Shown: positions 44,681 through 53,841, numbered from the stretch's first letter. The stretch: DNA of 64,000 bases from Acidipila sp. (GCA_010365215.1 JAAFGT010000012.1:1-64000); one strand, 5' to 3'. Made by a program: numbers and translations. The notes: generated by a model not told the origin, from the letters alone.

Positions 44681-44691
44681 CCGCGAAGGTT
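44667..44691. promoter_or_regulatory. Inverted repeat shared by two divergent promoters, candidate operator
   Basis: AACCTT-N13-AAGGTT. Its centre covers the -10 of the plus promoter and its right arm covers the -10 of the minus promoter, so one bound protein could control both. The adjacent MerR-XRE-cupin protein is the likely binder. Confidence 0.5.
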
Positions 44692-44715
44692 AGGATACGC
44701 CTCCGGCGTTGTCAA
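44687..44715 (-). promoter_or_regulatory. Promoter of TonB receptor 3 and downstream genes
   Basis: Minus strand: perfect -35 TTGACA (44710-44715), 17-bp spacer and a weak -10 TAACCT (44687-44692). A weak -10 under a consensus -35 is common in activator-dependent or repressed promoters. Receptor 1 also uses TTGACA within a CCTTGACAA context. Confidence 0.5.
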
Positions 44716-44780
44716 GGAAAAATGTCACCAGAAAAGGCCGCTTGCCCAAGCCCGCTCGCAAACCCGGAAAAACGCCGCGA

Positions 44781-45569
44781 ATGAACGCCCCCTTGCGCAT
44801 TGGGGACGTCGCGCGACGCGTCGGCGTCTCTCCGTCGGTGCTGCGCACCTGGGAGGGCCTCGGCCTTGTCCACCCGCGACGCACCGGCAATCATTACCGC
44901 CTGTACACACCGGGGGATCTGCGCCTGCTCAAGCGCGCACGCTATTTGCGGCGCGTGCGCGGGTTGAATCCTCGCGCGGTGGTCCACGTGTTGCGAAGCC
45001 AGGGACTCCTTGCCGCCTCGGCGCCCGCTCCCCCTGTGCCTCTCGGTTCGCGACTGAGAAGGTTGCGACTCGAGCGCAAATTATCGCTCTCACGAGTGGC
45101 CGAGGCATGCGACGTTTCCGTCGGTTTTCTGAGCGCGATCGAGCGCGGGCAGATGAGCGCCGCAGTAGGAACGCTGCGCCGTCTGGCCCGTTTTTACAAT
45201 CTGAACATTCTGGCCCTGTTCGAGCCGCCCGAAGGCAACCCTCATCGCGTGCAGCGAAAAGAGCGCAAGGTTCTCGAAGCCGGACCCGGTGTGCGCATGG
45301 AACTGCTGGCCTGGGGCAATACGGTAATGGAGCCGCACCTGTTTCGTATCGCACCGGGCAGCGGCAGTGGCGAGGCGTACGCCCACGAGGGCGAAGAATT
45401 TCTCCATATATTGCAAGGCCGTCTGGAGATCACACTGAATGGCGGCACCCGGTACAAGCTTGGCCAGGGAGACAGTTTTTATTTTGAGAGCAACTTGCCG
45501 CATCGCTGGATCAACCCGGGAAAAAACCAGACGCTAGTGCTCTGGGTGAACACGCCGCCGACATTTTGA
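44781..45569 (+). CDS. MerR-XRE-cupin three-domain transcriptional regulator
   Basis: 262 residues from ATG 44781 (a TTG at 44709 would add 24). There are three domains in order. A MerR-type helix-turn-helix (1-75) has LRIGDVARRVGVSPSVLRTWE. An XRE-type helix-turn-helix (about 87-147) has LRRLRLERKLSLSRVAEACDV and FLSAIERG. A cupin_2 ligand domain (about 165-262) has EGEEFLHILQGRLEI and DSFYFESNLPHRW. XRE-cupin proteins such as PuuR sense polyamines or related amines. An extra MerR head is unusual. It sits between the TonB/aminotransferase genes and the Pot/amine-oxidase genes and probably controls both. Confidence 0.85.
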   Translation: MNAPLRIGDVARRVGVSPSVLRTWEGLGLVHPRRTGNHYRLYTPGDLRLLKRARYLRRVRGLNPRAVVHVLRSQGLLAASAPAPPVPLGSRLRRLRLERKLSLSRVAEACDVSVGFLSAIERGQMSAAVGTLRRLARFYNLNILALFEPPEGNPHRVQRKERKVLEAGPGVRMELLAWGNTVMEPHLFRIAPGSGSGEAYAHEGEEFLHILQGRLEITLNGGTRYKLGQGDSFYFESNLPHRWINPGKNQTLVLWVNTPPTF

Positions 45570-45637
45570 CGGTGGCCGACCGGGACGCGGGAGCACAAAT
45601 TGAAGTTTCAAGAAAGTGAGACAGGGAGAGTGGAATC

Positions 45638-47386
45638 ATGACGATGAAGCGACGATTGGCATTTGCCGCGCTGGTCTGCGTGCTGTTCCTCCCTGCCCTA
45701 TCGAAATCAGCGGAGCTCGCCCCCGCGGACACGATCGTGTTGAACGGCAAGATCTACACAGTGAACACTGCGCAACCTATGGCAGAGGCGCTGGCAATCA
45801 TCGACGGCAAAATCGTCGCGGTTGGCAGCAGCAAGGAAATCGGTCGCTATCGCGGGCCGAAGACCCAAGTCATCGACGCCGGCGGCCGGCTCGTCTTGCC
45901 CGGATTTACTGACTGCCATACGCATTTTCTCAGTGGAGCTTTGTCGCTCGGCCAAGTTCAGCTTGACGGCACCACCTCGGTTCCCCAGATACAGGAACGG
46001 GTGCGCAAATATGTTACTGCGCACCCGGGAAAGGGCTGGGTGCTCGGGCGCGGATGGAACTATGCAGCGTTCGGCGCCACGGCACTACCCGACAAGAAGG
46101 ATCTCGACGCCATCGTCCCGGACCGTCCCGTATTTCTCGAAGGCTACGACGGTCACACCTACTGGGCAAACAGTAAAGCGTTGGAAATGGCCGGCGTAAC
46201 AAAGGCCACGCCCGACCCACCCAACGGGACGATCGTGCGCGATCCGCAAACCGGTGAAGCAACAGGGGCGCTGAAGGAAGCAGCAACGCGGGTAGTCGCG
46301 CGAGTTGTACCCAAGAGCAATCGCGCAGAGATGCTCGCTGCACTTCGCCAGGGCTTGGCCGAAGCCAATCGCGTGGGCGTAGTGCGCGCACACAGCGCCG
46401 GCGGGGATTTCGAGCACTTCGATCTTTACGATGAGCTAAACCGCAGCGGCAACCTGACCGTGCGTATGTATATCGCCTATTTCCTCAATCCTCCGGAGTT
46501 GACCACCAAGGAGATCGAAACCATCGAGGCTGCCCGCAAGCGCTACAACGGTGAATTTCTATCCAACGGCGCCGTGAAAATGATGCTGGATGGCGTCGTG
46601 GAATCTCATACTGCGGTAATGCTCCAGCCTTACAGCGACGACGCTCACTTCATCGGCAAAATGTTCTGGGACGCTGCGAAGTATAAGGCTGCCGTGGCCG
46701 AGCTCGACCGCCGGGGACTGCAACTCTTCACCCATGCCATCGGCGACGCGGCCGTGCGGCTGGCGCTGGATTCATACGAAAATGCAGCGGCCGCCAACCA
46801 TACCAGCGACGCCCGCCCGCGCATCGAGCACATCGAAACGGTCACCGCGGCGGATATTCCGCGATTCGGCAAGCTCGGCGTAATCGCCAGCATGCAGCCG
46901 CTCCACGCCTATCCCGATGACGACACGCTAAACGTCTGGGCGCGAAATGCCGGAGCGGATCGCGCATCGAGAGCCTGGGTATGGCAGAGCATTGCTGGCA
47001 GCGGCGGTCGCCTTGCTTACGGCAGCGACTGGCCGGTGGTCACGATAAATCCCTGGGACGGTGTGCAAAATGCGGTTACACGCCAAACGAAGGACGGCAA
47101 GCCGGCCGGCGGTTGGGTGCCGGCTGAGCGCGTAAGCCTGGCGCAAGCCATCGAGGCCTACACTCTGGGCGCGGCGTTCGCCGGAAGGCGGGAGAAAACC
47201 GAAGGCTCCCTCGAATCCGGCAAAGTTGCAGACCTGATCGTGCTCGATCAGAACCTTTTTGAGATTGATCCGCACAAGATCAGCCAGACACAAGTTTTGC
47301 TGACGCTGGTCGGAGGAAAGACCGTATACCGTGCGCCAAACTGGAAGGCGGCGGCGGAACGGCGGTCCGAGGAAGCTGTTCGATGA
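45638..47386 (+). CDS. YtcJ-like metal-dependent amidohydrolase
   Basis: 582 residues. A signal peptide (about 1-24) is followed by an amidohydrolase_3 fold. [13 protein letters not shown] supplies the first two metal His, [11 protein letters not shown] the bridging region, [10 protein letters not shown] another His, and YGSDWPV the late Asp. The family removes formyl or amide groups from substituted amines and cyclic ureides. ATG 45638 has a GGGAGAG site. It is coupled by ATGA to the PotD-like gene, so it could release an amine outside the cytoplasm for uptake. The substrate is inferred only from context. Confidence 0.87.
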   Translation: MTMKRRLAFAALVCVLFLPALSKSAELAPADTIVLNGKIYTVNTAQPMAEALAIIDGKIVAVGSSKEIGRYRGPKTQVIDAGGRLVLPGFTDCHTHFLSGALSLGQVQLDGTTSVPQIQERVRKYVTAHPGKGWVLGRGWNYAAFGATALPDKKDLDAIVPDRPVFLEGYDGHTYWANSKALEMAGVTKATPDPPNGTIVRDPQTGEATGALKEAATRVVARVVPKSNRAEMLAALRQGLAEANRVGVVRAHSAGGDFEHFDLYDELNRSGNLTVRMYIAYFLNPPELTTKEIETIEAARKRYNGEFLSNGAVKMMLDGVVESHTAVMLQPYSDDAHFIGKMFWDAAKYKAAVAELDRRGLQLFTHAIGDAAVRLALDSYENAAAANHTSDARPRIEHIETVTAADIPRFGKLGVIASMQPLHAYPDDDTLNVWARNAGADRASRAWVWQSIAGSGGRLAYGSDWPVVTINPWDGVQNAVTRQTKDGKPAGGWVPAERVSLAQAIEAYTLGAAFAGRREKTEGSLESGKVADLIVLDQNLFEIDPHKISQTQVLLTLVGGKTVYRAPNWKAAAERRSEEAVR

Positions 47387-48504
47387 AGCGTCGGCTATCC
47401 GCTCTCTGCACTGTCGCGAGCACTTTCGTGAGCACGGTCGCGAGCGCTGTTATGAGCGCTGTCGCAATCATTATTGTAACTGTTCTCGCGGCCAGCTCTT
47501 GCGGCAAGGCTGTGCCCACGCTCAGCCTGCTGGTGTGGGAAGGCTATGCCGACCCGAGTTTTGTGCGCGCATTCGAAGAGTCGCACAAATGTAAAGTAGT
47601 GGCCTCGTACATGGGTTCGAGTGATGAACTGGTAGCCAAGCTGCGCGGTGGCAGCGCCTCGAATTATGATGTGATCTCACCGTCAAGCGACGTGGCGGCC
47701 ATGATCGCCACCACCGGTCTGGCCGCGCCGCTCGACCTATCAAAACTGGCTGCTTACCCGCAACTCTCGCCGAAGCTGCGCGACCTGCCTCTAGTGCGTA
47801 TCGGCGACAAAGTCTTTGGCGTCCCGTTCATGTGGGGGCCAAACCCCTTGCTGTACGACACCTCCGCATTTCCTAAGCCGCCGGAAAGTTGGGGCGTGCT
47901 GTGGGACCCCAAGCTGAAGGGCAAGATTTCGGTGTGGGACGATCTTTCAACTCTTTACATGGCCGCGCAGATTCTGGGCTACGACAAACCCGATCCCTCG
48001 CACCTCTACAACCTCAGCGATCAGGAACTTGCCGCGGTCAAAGCGAAACTCCTCGAGCTCAAGCCCAATGTACGGAAAATCTGGGCCACGGGTGGCGAGT
48101 TAACCAACCTTTTTCAAAATCACGAAATTGTGTTGGCCATGGGCTGGCCATTGATGACCAATCAGCTTCGAAAGTTGAACTTCCCTATCGGAGAGACCAT
48201 TCCAAGGGAGAACACCACCGGCTGGATCGATCACCTGATGATTACTGCGGCCAGCGAGCGCAAGGATCTGGCCCATGAGTTTCTGGAATACATGATCGAG
48301 GCGCAGACTCAATCGAAAGTCACCGGCGTTACCGGTTATGTGCCCGCCAACCCGCGCGCCGCCGAGCGGATGAGCGCAGCGGAAAAAGCCAGTTTGCATC
48401 TCGACGATCCCGACCAGTATATGGCGCGCATCTATTTTTGGCAGAATGTGCCGCGGCGCGACAAATATAACGAAGTTTGGAATGAGGTAAAGGCCGCGCA
48501 GTAG
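47383..48504 (+). CDS. potD: Periplasmic polyamine-binding protein (PotD-like)
   Basis: 373 residues. An extended signal with a likely lipidation Cys (VLAASSCGK) is followed by a type II periplasmic binding fold with LSLLVWEGYADPSFVRAFE, VPFMWGPNPLLYD, and KGKISVWDD, as in PotD/PotF. It would capture spermidine, putrescine or a related amine and hand it to PotB/C. The signal's hydrophobic part contains a 24-bp tandem repeat (two TVAS-starting eight-residue units). The gene starts by an ATGA overlap with the amidohydrolase and leads the PotA, B, C genes. Confidence 0.9.
   Translation: MKRRLSALCTVASTFVSTVASAVMSAVAIIIVTVLAASSCGKAVPTLSLLVWEGYADPSFVRAFEESHKCKVVASYMGSSDELVAKLRGGSASNYDVISPSSDVAAMIATTGLAAPLDLSKLAAYPQLSPKLRDLPLVRIGDKVFGVPFMWGPNPLLYDTSAFPKPPESWGVLWDPKLKGKISVWDDLSTLYMAAQILGYDKPDPSHLYNLSDQELAAVKAKLLELKPNVRKIWATGGELTNLFQNHEIVLAMGWPLMTNQLRKLNFPIGETIPRENTTGWIDHLMITAASERKDLAHEFLEYMIEAQTQSKVTGVTGYVPANPRAAERMSAAEKASLHLDDPDQYMARIYFWQNVPRRDKYNEVWNEVKAAQ
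47410..47457 (+). repeat. 24-bp tandem repeat in the PotD-like signal peptide
   Basis: Two 24-bp units (47410-47433, 47434-47457), in frame, encode TVASTFVS and TVASAVMS; a partial third follows. The result is an unusually long hydrophobic signal. Confidence 0.75.
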
Positions 48505-48517
48505 CGCCGCGCCAATC

Positions 48518-49699
48518 GTGCCACCGAGTTTGGCCACCGAGTTTGGCCACCGGCACCGGATCCGGCAACCGAGTTTGACTTTGAAGACCTACGCCAAACC
48601 CCCTGCGAAAGAATGGGACCATGACGCCTCAACAACTGCTCGGGCGGGCGCTGACCCGCTGCTAGAAGTTCGTCACGTGGCCAAACGTTTTGGCGGCCGC
48701 GAGGTGCTTCGCGATATTTCGCTTGACGTGGCCTCTGGAGAATTCCTCACCATCCTGGGCGAGAGCGGATCGGGCAAAACCACGCTGTTGCGGCTGATCG
48801 CCGGATTCGAACAGCCCAGCAACGGCGAAATCTGGATGTCCGGCGAACGGCTGGATACACAACCTCCTTACCGCAGGCGCGTCAACACCGTCTTCCAGAG
48901 CTATGCCCTTTTTCCTCACCTCACCGTAGCGGAAAACGTTGCTTACGGTATGCGCGTGCAAGGCGTGCCGCGCGCCGAGATCCCGCCGCGCGTTGCCGAG
49001 GCCTTGGCCATGGTGAAGATGAGCGCTAGCGCGGAAACTCCGCCGGCCCGACTGAGCGGCGGAATGCAGCAGCGCGTGGCGCTGGCCCGCGCGCTGGTCA
49101 ACCGCCCGAAGCTGCTGCTGCTCGATGAGCCTCTTTCCGCGCTCGACGCCAACCTGCGAAGGCAGATGCAAACGGAGTTGAAAGCGCTGCAGCGCGAGAT
49201 CGGCATCACATTTTTATTTGTCACCCACGATCAGGACGAAGCCATGGCGCTCTCCGACCGCATCGCCCTGCTTCGCGCCGGCGCGCTGGAACAGATCGCC
49301 TCGCCTCGCGAAATTTATAATTCGCCAACCAGCGCCTACACCGCTCAGTTTATCGGCCAGACAAATTTGCTGACCGCGCAAGTCTCCGGCGGGACGGCGC
49401 GAGCCGGGTGCTTACTCTGGCCGTGTGCCGCGCCGGAAGGGCCGGCAACATTTTCACTTCGCCCGGAGCATATCCGTCTGGTGGATGGAGCATCGGGCGG
49501 CAACCCTGCAAGCTGCCGGTTCCGCGCCAAACTCGAGAACCAAACCTTCTGCGGCTCCACCGATATGCTGGAAATCGTGTCTCCCGATGGACAGCATCTA
49601 CGCGTGCGCGTGCCTAGCCGGGGAATCCTCGAGGACGAGGTAGACCTGGAATTTTCCGCCAAGGATTGCGTTCGCCTTCGCGATGCGGGGAGCTCTTAG
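48518..49699 (+). CDS. potA: Polyamine ABC transporter ATPase (PotA-like)
   Basis: 393 residues; the conserved ABC domain starts near residue 48. Walker A is GESGSGKTTLLR, the Q-loop is VFQSYALFPHLTV, the signature is LSGGMQQRVALAR, Walker B is LLLLDEPLSALD, the H-loop is VTHDQDEA, and a TOBE-type C-terminal domain follows. It energises uptake by PotB/C. The start is uncertain: the GTG at 48518 lies in a 13-bp tandem repeat and lacks a ribosome site, while TTG codons at 48575 or 48581 are alternatives that keep the domain. Confidence 0.9.
   Translation: MPPSLATEFGHRHRIRQPSLTLKTYAKPPAKEWDHDASTTARAGADPLLEVRHVAKRFGGREVLRDISLDVASGEFLTILGESGSGKTTLLRLIAGFEQPSNGEIWMSGERLDTQPPYRRRVNTVFQSYALFPHLTVAENVAYGMRVQGVPRAEIPPRVAEALAMVKMSASAETPPARLSGGMQQRVALARALVNRPKLLLLDEPLSALDANLRRQMQTELKALQREIGITFLFVTHDQDEAMALSDRIALLRAGALEQIASPREIYNSPTSAYTAQFIGQTNLLTAQVSGGTARAGCLLWPCAAPEGPATFSLRPEHIRLVDGASGGNPASCRFRAKLENQTFCGSTDMLEIVSPDGQHLRVRVPSRGILEDEVDLEFSAKDCVRLRDAGSS
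48520..48577 (+). repeat. 13-bp tandem repeat around the PotA-like start
   Basis: Two exact GCCACCGAGTTTG units (48520-48532, 48533-48545), a partial unit, then a diverged copy at 48565-48577. The period is not a multiple of three, so copy number would shift the frame of any start upstream of it. Confidence 0.75.
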
Positions 49700-49701
49700 C
49701 G

Positions 49702-50547
49702 GTGTATTCACGCGCCTACAAGCTCGCCATTTCCCTTCCGCCACTTGCCTGGGTAACTCTGTTTCTTCTGGCACCCTACGCGCTTATGTTTATGCACAGC
49801 TTCTGGACGGTGCAAGACAATCAGATCGTGCACACCTGGAGCCTGAACAACTACGCGAAGCTTGTCGCCAGCCCCGTCTATGTGCAGGTGCTGCTGCGCT
49901 CGATGTGGATCGCCGCGCGCGTCACCCTGTTTGCTTTGCTGCTCGGTTATCCGCTGGCGTATTTCCTCTCCTTCCATGCGGGCCCGCGCAAGGAGCTGCT
50001 CTATCAGTTGGTGATCGTTCCGCTCTGGGTCAGTTACCTGGTGCGGGGTTACGCCTGGAAAACAATTCTGGGCGGCGACGGCGTGCTGAATGGGCTTCTG
50101 CAATTCTTGCACATCACTCAGCACCCCGTGGAATTTCTGCTTTATAGCCCCTTCGCTGTGGTTCTGACTCTGACGCACATCTATACGCCATTCACTTTTC
50201 TGCCCATCTATGCGTCGCTCGAGCATATTCCGCGCAACCTGGTGGAGGCTTCGCAAGATCTCGGCGCCTCGCCTCGCGCCACTTTTTGGCGCGTGATCCT
50301 GCCGCTCTCCGTGCCGGGACTTCTCGCCGGCGCTACGTTTGCTTTTGTGCTCACGCTCGGCGATTTTCTGGCTCCGATTCTGGTTGGCGGACCTGGCGGA
50401 ACCATGATTTCCAATATCGTGCAGACGCTTTTTGGCGCAGCGTACCAGTGGCCGCTGGGATCGGCGATTGCCGTTTGCATCCTGGTGCTGGTCCTCGGTC
50501 TGCTGTTCGCCACCGAGCGTGTGGAACGTAAGTGGACGTTTTCATGA
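49702..50547 (+). CDS. potB: Polyamine ABC transporter permease (PotB-like)
   Basis: 281 residues with six helices. It has the LAPYALMFMHSF first helix and the EAA loop LVEASQDLGASPRATFWRVILP, which docks the ATPase. PotB/PotC pairs form the membrane channel of the spermidine/putrescine system. GTG 49702 begins just after the ATPase stop at 49699, with GGGGAGC upstream. An earlier in-frame ATG at 49666 lies inside the ATPase gene. The end overlaps the next permease by ATGA at 50544-50547. Confidence 0.92.
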   Translation: MYSRAYKLAISLPPLAWVTLFLLAPYALMFMHSFWTVQDNQIVHTWSLNNYAKLVASPVYVQVLLRSMWIAARVTLFALLLGYPLAYFLSFHAGPRKELLYQLVIVPLWVSYLVRGYAWKTILGGDGVLNGLLQFLHITQHPVEFLLYSPFAVVLTLTHIYTPFTFLPIYASLEHIPRNLVEASQDLGASPRATFWRVILPLSVPGLLAGATFAFVLTLGDFLAPILVGGPGGTMISNIVQTLFGAAYQWPLGSAIAVCILVLVLGLLFATERVERKWTFS

Positions 50548-51395
50548 GCGCCGCCGCACCGCAACCTCGCACCAAGGCAGGCGGGCTGGGGATTTACGCC
50601 GCTGCCGTATTTGCATTTCTCTATTTCCCGATCGTCGTGCTGGTGATCTACTCGTTCAACGGCGCGGGCGTGGGCGGCTTTCCGCCTCGCAACCTGACCC
50701 TGGAGTGGTACCGCATCCTTTTCAGCGACCGCGCCATCTGGGACGCGGTGCTCAACAGCGTTATTGTTGCGCTGGCTGCGGTGATGATCGCGCTATCCCT
50801 CGGACTTCCAGCAGCGCTGGCCCTCGACCGCGTATCTTTTCCAGGTAAAGCCCTGTTCCGCCGTCTGGTGCTGCTGCCGCTGATTTTGCCCGGCATCATT
50901 ACCGGGCTCTCGCTGCTGATGTTCGTACGCTACACCGGGCAGAAGCTGAGCCTGCTCACCGTAATCCTCGGCCATGGCACGGCGCTGATTTCCGTGGCCA
51001 CCACCGAGCTCTTCGCCGGACTGCAAAAAATGGATCGCGCGCAGGAAGAAGCATCCCTGGACCTCGGGGCCAATTACTGGCAGACGTTCTGGCGCGTCAC
51101 GCTGCCCAACCTGAGCCTTCCCCTGGCGGCCGCCGGCCTGTTGATTTTTACCCTCTCCATGGACGAGATCGCCGTCACTTTCTTTCTGATCGGGCGCGAT
51201 AATACTCTGCCTTTGGAAATCTGGGGACGCCTGCGCCGCGGGATGACACCGGAAATCAACGCCATCTCCACGCTTATTTTTATCTTCTCCGTCGCTCTGA
51301 TTCTTTTCTGGTATCACCTGCGCACACGCGGCCAAAGCAGCGCAGAACCTCTCTTGGCAGCCGAGCCGGAATCCTTTCAAGGAAAATTACGATGA
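50544..51395 (+). CDS. potC: Polyamine ABC transporter permease (PotC-like)
   Basis: 283 residues with six helices. A PotC-type first helix (FAFLYFPIVVLVIYSFNG) is followed by the EAA segment EEASLDLGANYWQTFWRVTLPN. It pairs with PotB. ATG 50544 is chosen because it forms an ATGA overlap; the GTG at 50532 would extend 12 bp into PotB. The stop overlaps the amine-oxidase gene by ATGA at 51392, so all Pot genes and the oxidase are one translation-coupled operon. Confidence 0.92.
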   Translation: MSAAAPQPRTKAGGLGIYAAAVFAFLYFPIVVLVIYSFNGAGVGGFPPRNLTLEWYRILFSDRAIWDAVLNSVIVALAAVMIALSLGLPAALALDRVSFPGKALFRRLVLLPLILPGIITGLSLLMFVRYTGQKLSLLTVILGHGTALISVATTELFAGLQKMDRAQEEASLDLGANYWQTFWRVTLPNLSLPLAAAGLLIFTLSMDEIAVTFFLIGRDNTLPLEIWGRLRRGMTPEINAISTLIFIFSVALILFWYHLRTRGQSSAEPLLAAEPESFQGKLR

Positions 51396-52918
51396 CCCAG
51401 TCACGCAGGGACTTTATCAAGTTTGTCGTTGCCGGCTCGGTGGTGGCCGGTTGCCCGATCGACCAGACGCTGGTTGCGGCGCCGCCCCCGGAGGCCAGTG
51501 TCCATGGAGAGCACAACGAAATCTGCCACGCCGTGCGCGACGGCCAGCGCTTCGACAGGCCACCCGTCTCTCGCCGCGCAGACGTAGTCATCGTCGGCGG
51601 CGGCGTAAGCGGCCTCTCCGCTGCCTACTTCCTGCAGAAATATAATTTTCTGCTTCTCGAGAAAGAACCGCATTGGGGCGGCAATGCGTACGTGGAAGAA
51701 TTTGAAGGGCAAGTGTATGGCACAGGCAGCGCGTTCGAAAGCATGGACACACCGGGCACTCACCTCGCCGCCGAACTGGGCATGAAGATGCTTCGCGTCG
51801 ACGATCCTGACCCCACATTGGTGCATGGAACTTGGGTTGCCGACACGTGGCGTACCGGGCTGGATCATCTGCCCTATCCACCGGCCGTGCGCCGCAGCTT
51901 CAAAGCATTCCGCGACTCCATGATGAAAATAGATGTTGCCGCACGCAAAGAGGAACTCGATAACCAGCCTTTTTCCAAATATACATCGGGGTACGCCCGG
52001 CAGATTTCACAGTGGTGGGATGGCTATGGCCCGTCCAATTGGGGCGCGAAGACAAAAGACACCTCCGCGTTCGTGGCTCTGGAGAGTCTTCAGTCCATCG
52101 CCGGTGACCGGCCCGACGACCGCATCACCTGGCCCGGAGGACTTGGGGCCATCACCAAGACGCTCTCCGAACTCCTGCTGCGCAGCAGGTCCGAAAGCAT
52201 GGTGTCCGCAGCGACGGTAGTCGCCGTCGAGCCACAGAAGGACGAAGTGCACATCACGTATGCACGCGAAGGGAAGATGGAAACGGTCGCAGCACGCGCA
52301 GTCATCATGGCGACGCCGAAGTTTATTACCTGGAGGCTGGTGGCGGGGATCCCGGAGGCGCAAATCGCGGCGATGCGCAAGATCCGCTATATTCCCTATC
52401 CCGTGGTGAACCTCATTTTCGACAAGCCGGTCTACCGCCGCGCCTACGATACCTGGTGCCCCGGCAACGCCTTTACGGATTTCGTCGTCGCCGATTGGAC
52501 CATCCGCAACGAAGTTGGTTACAAACCAAAATACAACATCCTGAGCTGTTACACGCCGCTGCAGGAGTTTGAACGTGGCCGCCTGTTGACTGAGGAAGGA
52601 TCGCGCGAGCTCGCTGCTAACGTGCTGCGCGATTTTCAGAAGCTGCTGCCCGCATTCCGCACCGACCCGCTGGAGGTGCATATCTACCGCCGCGGCCACC
52701 CCATGTTCATGTCCACCCCCGGCAACTACACCGCCACGATTCCAGTGGCGCGGGTGCCGTTGGAACGCGTCTTCTTCGGCAATGCGGATTCTGCAGGACC
52801 TGAATCTTTGACTTCGGGAGCAATCGCCGCATCCCGGATGGGCGCGGACTGGGTGGAGAAACTATTGGCCGGTGCGCCGCGCGCCTCGGTCCTGCGCGCT
52901 TCCCGTTGCCCGGCTTAA
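51392..52918 (+). CDS. Tat-exported FAD-dependent amine oxidase/dehydrogenase
   Basis: 508 residues. A Tat signal SRRDFIKFVVAG (5-16) is followed by the dinucleotide fold VVIVGGGVSGLSAAYFL, then LLEKEPHWGGNA, and a C-terminal flavin contact in which SAGPESLTSGAIAASRMGADW replaces the usual GEH…GTVEGA. This is the amine-oxidase or spermidine-dehydrogenase type, oxidising polyamines to aminoaldehydes in the periplasm. The Tat export, the coupling to PotC and the aminobutyraldehyde dehydrogenase nearby support polyamine catabolism. The exact substrate and electron acceptor are not visible. Confidence 0.85.
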   Translation: MTQSRRDFIKFVVAGSVVAGCPIDQTLVAAPPPEASVHGEHNEICHAVRDGQRFDRPPVSRRADVVIVGGGVSGLSAAYFLQKYNFLLLEKEPHWGGNAYVEEFEGQVYGTGSAFESMDTPGTHLAAELGMKMLRVDDPDPTLVHGTWVADTWRTGLDHLPYPPAVRRSFKAFRDSMMKIDVAARKEELDNQPFSKYTSGYARQISQWWDGYGPSNWGAKTKDTSAFVALESLQSIAGDRPDDRITWPGGLGAITKTLSELLLRSRSESMVSAATVVAVEPQKDEVHITYAREGKMETVAARAVIMATPKFITWRLVAGIPEAQIAAMRKIRYIPYPVVNLIFDKPVYRRAYDTWCPGNAFTDFVVADWTIRNEVGYKPKYNILSCYTPLQEFERGRLLTEEGSRELAANVLRDFQKLLPAFRTDPLEVHIYRRGHPMFMSTPGNYTATIPVARVPLERVFFGNADSAGPESLTSGAIAASRMGADWVEKLLAGAPRASVLRASRCPA

Positions 52919-52939
52919 TACGCTCGTCGGACTGACACG

Positions 52940-53434
52940 CTAGCGTTTGCGCTTGGGCTTTTCCGCCGCGTGGCGGATCTTCCCCAGAGCGCGGTTCAGC
53001 GCATTTTGTCTGGAAAGAAAAGGCATCACCGGGGGGCGGCGAATGCCGAACGCTCGCAGCGCGGCGATGATGCGCGAATCCCGCCCGGTAAACCGCAATC
53101 CGTCACGAAGAGTTTCCACGGCATCCCCGACGCGGCCCGAGTATTCATAGACATTGGCGAGATTCAGATAGAGCTGCGGCACCGTGCGCTTGAGCTGTAG
53201 CGCCTGCAGACAAAGCGATTCGGCTTCCGTCCACTTTTTCTGCGCGATGCCCGTGGCCAGGCCAAAATAGGAAACGAAATAAGCGTTGCCAGGCTGGCGA
53301 GCGACCGCGCTACGCAGCTTCACCACCGCGTCGCGGGCAAGTCCTTTTTGCAATTGCAGCAAGCCCTGCTTGAACTGGTCCAGCGCTTCCGCGTCTTCGA
53401 CAATTTCACGTTCTTTTAGCGTCGCTCCACCCAT
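52940..53434 (-). CDS. TPR-repeat protein
   Basis: 164 residues with no signal peptide, so it is probably cytoplasmic. It has about three TPR-like helix pairs between residues 15 and 125 (QFKQGLLQLQKGLARDAVVKL; NAYFVSYFGLATGIAQKKW; VPQLYLNLANVYEYSGRV), then a basic C-terminus (KPKRKR). It probably works as a protein-protein scaffold. ATG 53434 has a GAGGAGAA site. A 491-bp noncoding leader containing a candidate structured RNA lies upstream, and the LuxR-type gene precedes it on the same strand. Confidence 0.78.
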   Translation of the reverse strand: MGGATLKEREIVEDAEALDQFKQGLLQLQKGLARDAVVKLRSAVARQPGNAYFVSYFGLATGIAQKKWTEAESLCLQALQLKRTVPQLYLNLANVYEYSGRVGDAVETLRDGLRFTGRDSRIIAALRAFGIRRPPVMPFLSRQNALNRALGKIRHAAEKPKRKR

Positions 53435-53756
53435 CGATTTGTTCTCCTCTGCGTTTGCGGGCGCTCCGCAGTCTCAGGCAAAACAACTTCACCTCCAAAT
53501 ACCCGGCGAAATGAGCACCGGCGACTCTCGGCCACGAGCTCCAAACTGTTTTAGACCTGCCGGGGAGCGCCGCCCGAAGGAGGGAGTGGGGGGTGGCGGC
53601 GCAACCGGCAAGTTGGCCCGTGGGAAGCCGAACGAAAACGAATCACTGCATGAAATGAACTGAATGGCAAAAATCCTGTACACCTGGGACCTGTAGCCCA
53701 GACCGTCCGTCCGCGCGATTCCGTGAGGTTCAACATCCTTACTAAGGTAGGCGTAA

Positions 53757-53837
53757 GACCCTGCAAAAAACTACTGGTGTGAAGGCCAGTTGTGGGACAG
53801 GTCTGCTCCCTGTCCTCGCGGACAGGCTGTCAGGGTC
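53757..53837 (-). ncRNA. Candidate structured RNA with alternative hairpins, family unknown
   Basis: A closing stem GACCCTG/CAGGGTC (53757-53763 with 53831-53837) encloses two or three hairpins. GGACAGG-N7-CCTGTCC-N4-GGACAGG (53795-53826) allows two mutually exclusive 7-bp stems; on the minus strand the second is capped by a GCGA (GNRA) loop. Another hairpin ACTGG…CCAGT (53773-53790) is followed on the minus strand by AG and six T. It could be a riboswitch-like attenuator before the TPR gene or a small RNA. I do not match it to a known family. Confidence 0.35.
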
Positions 53838-53841
53838 AAGC

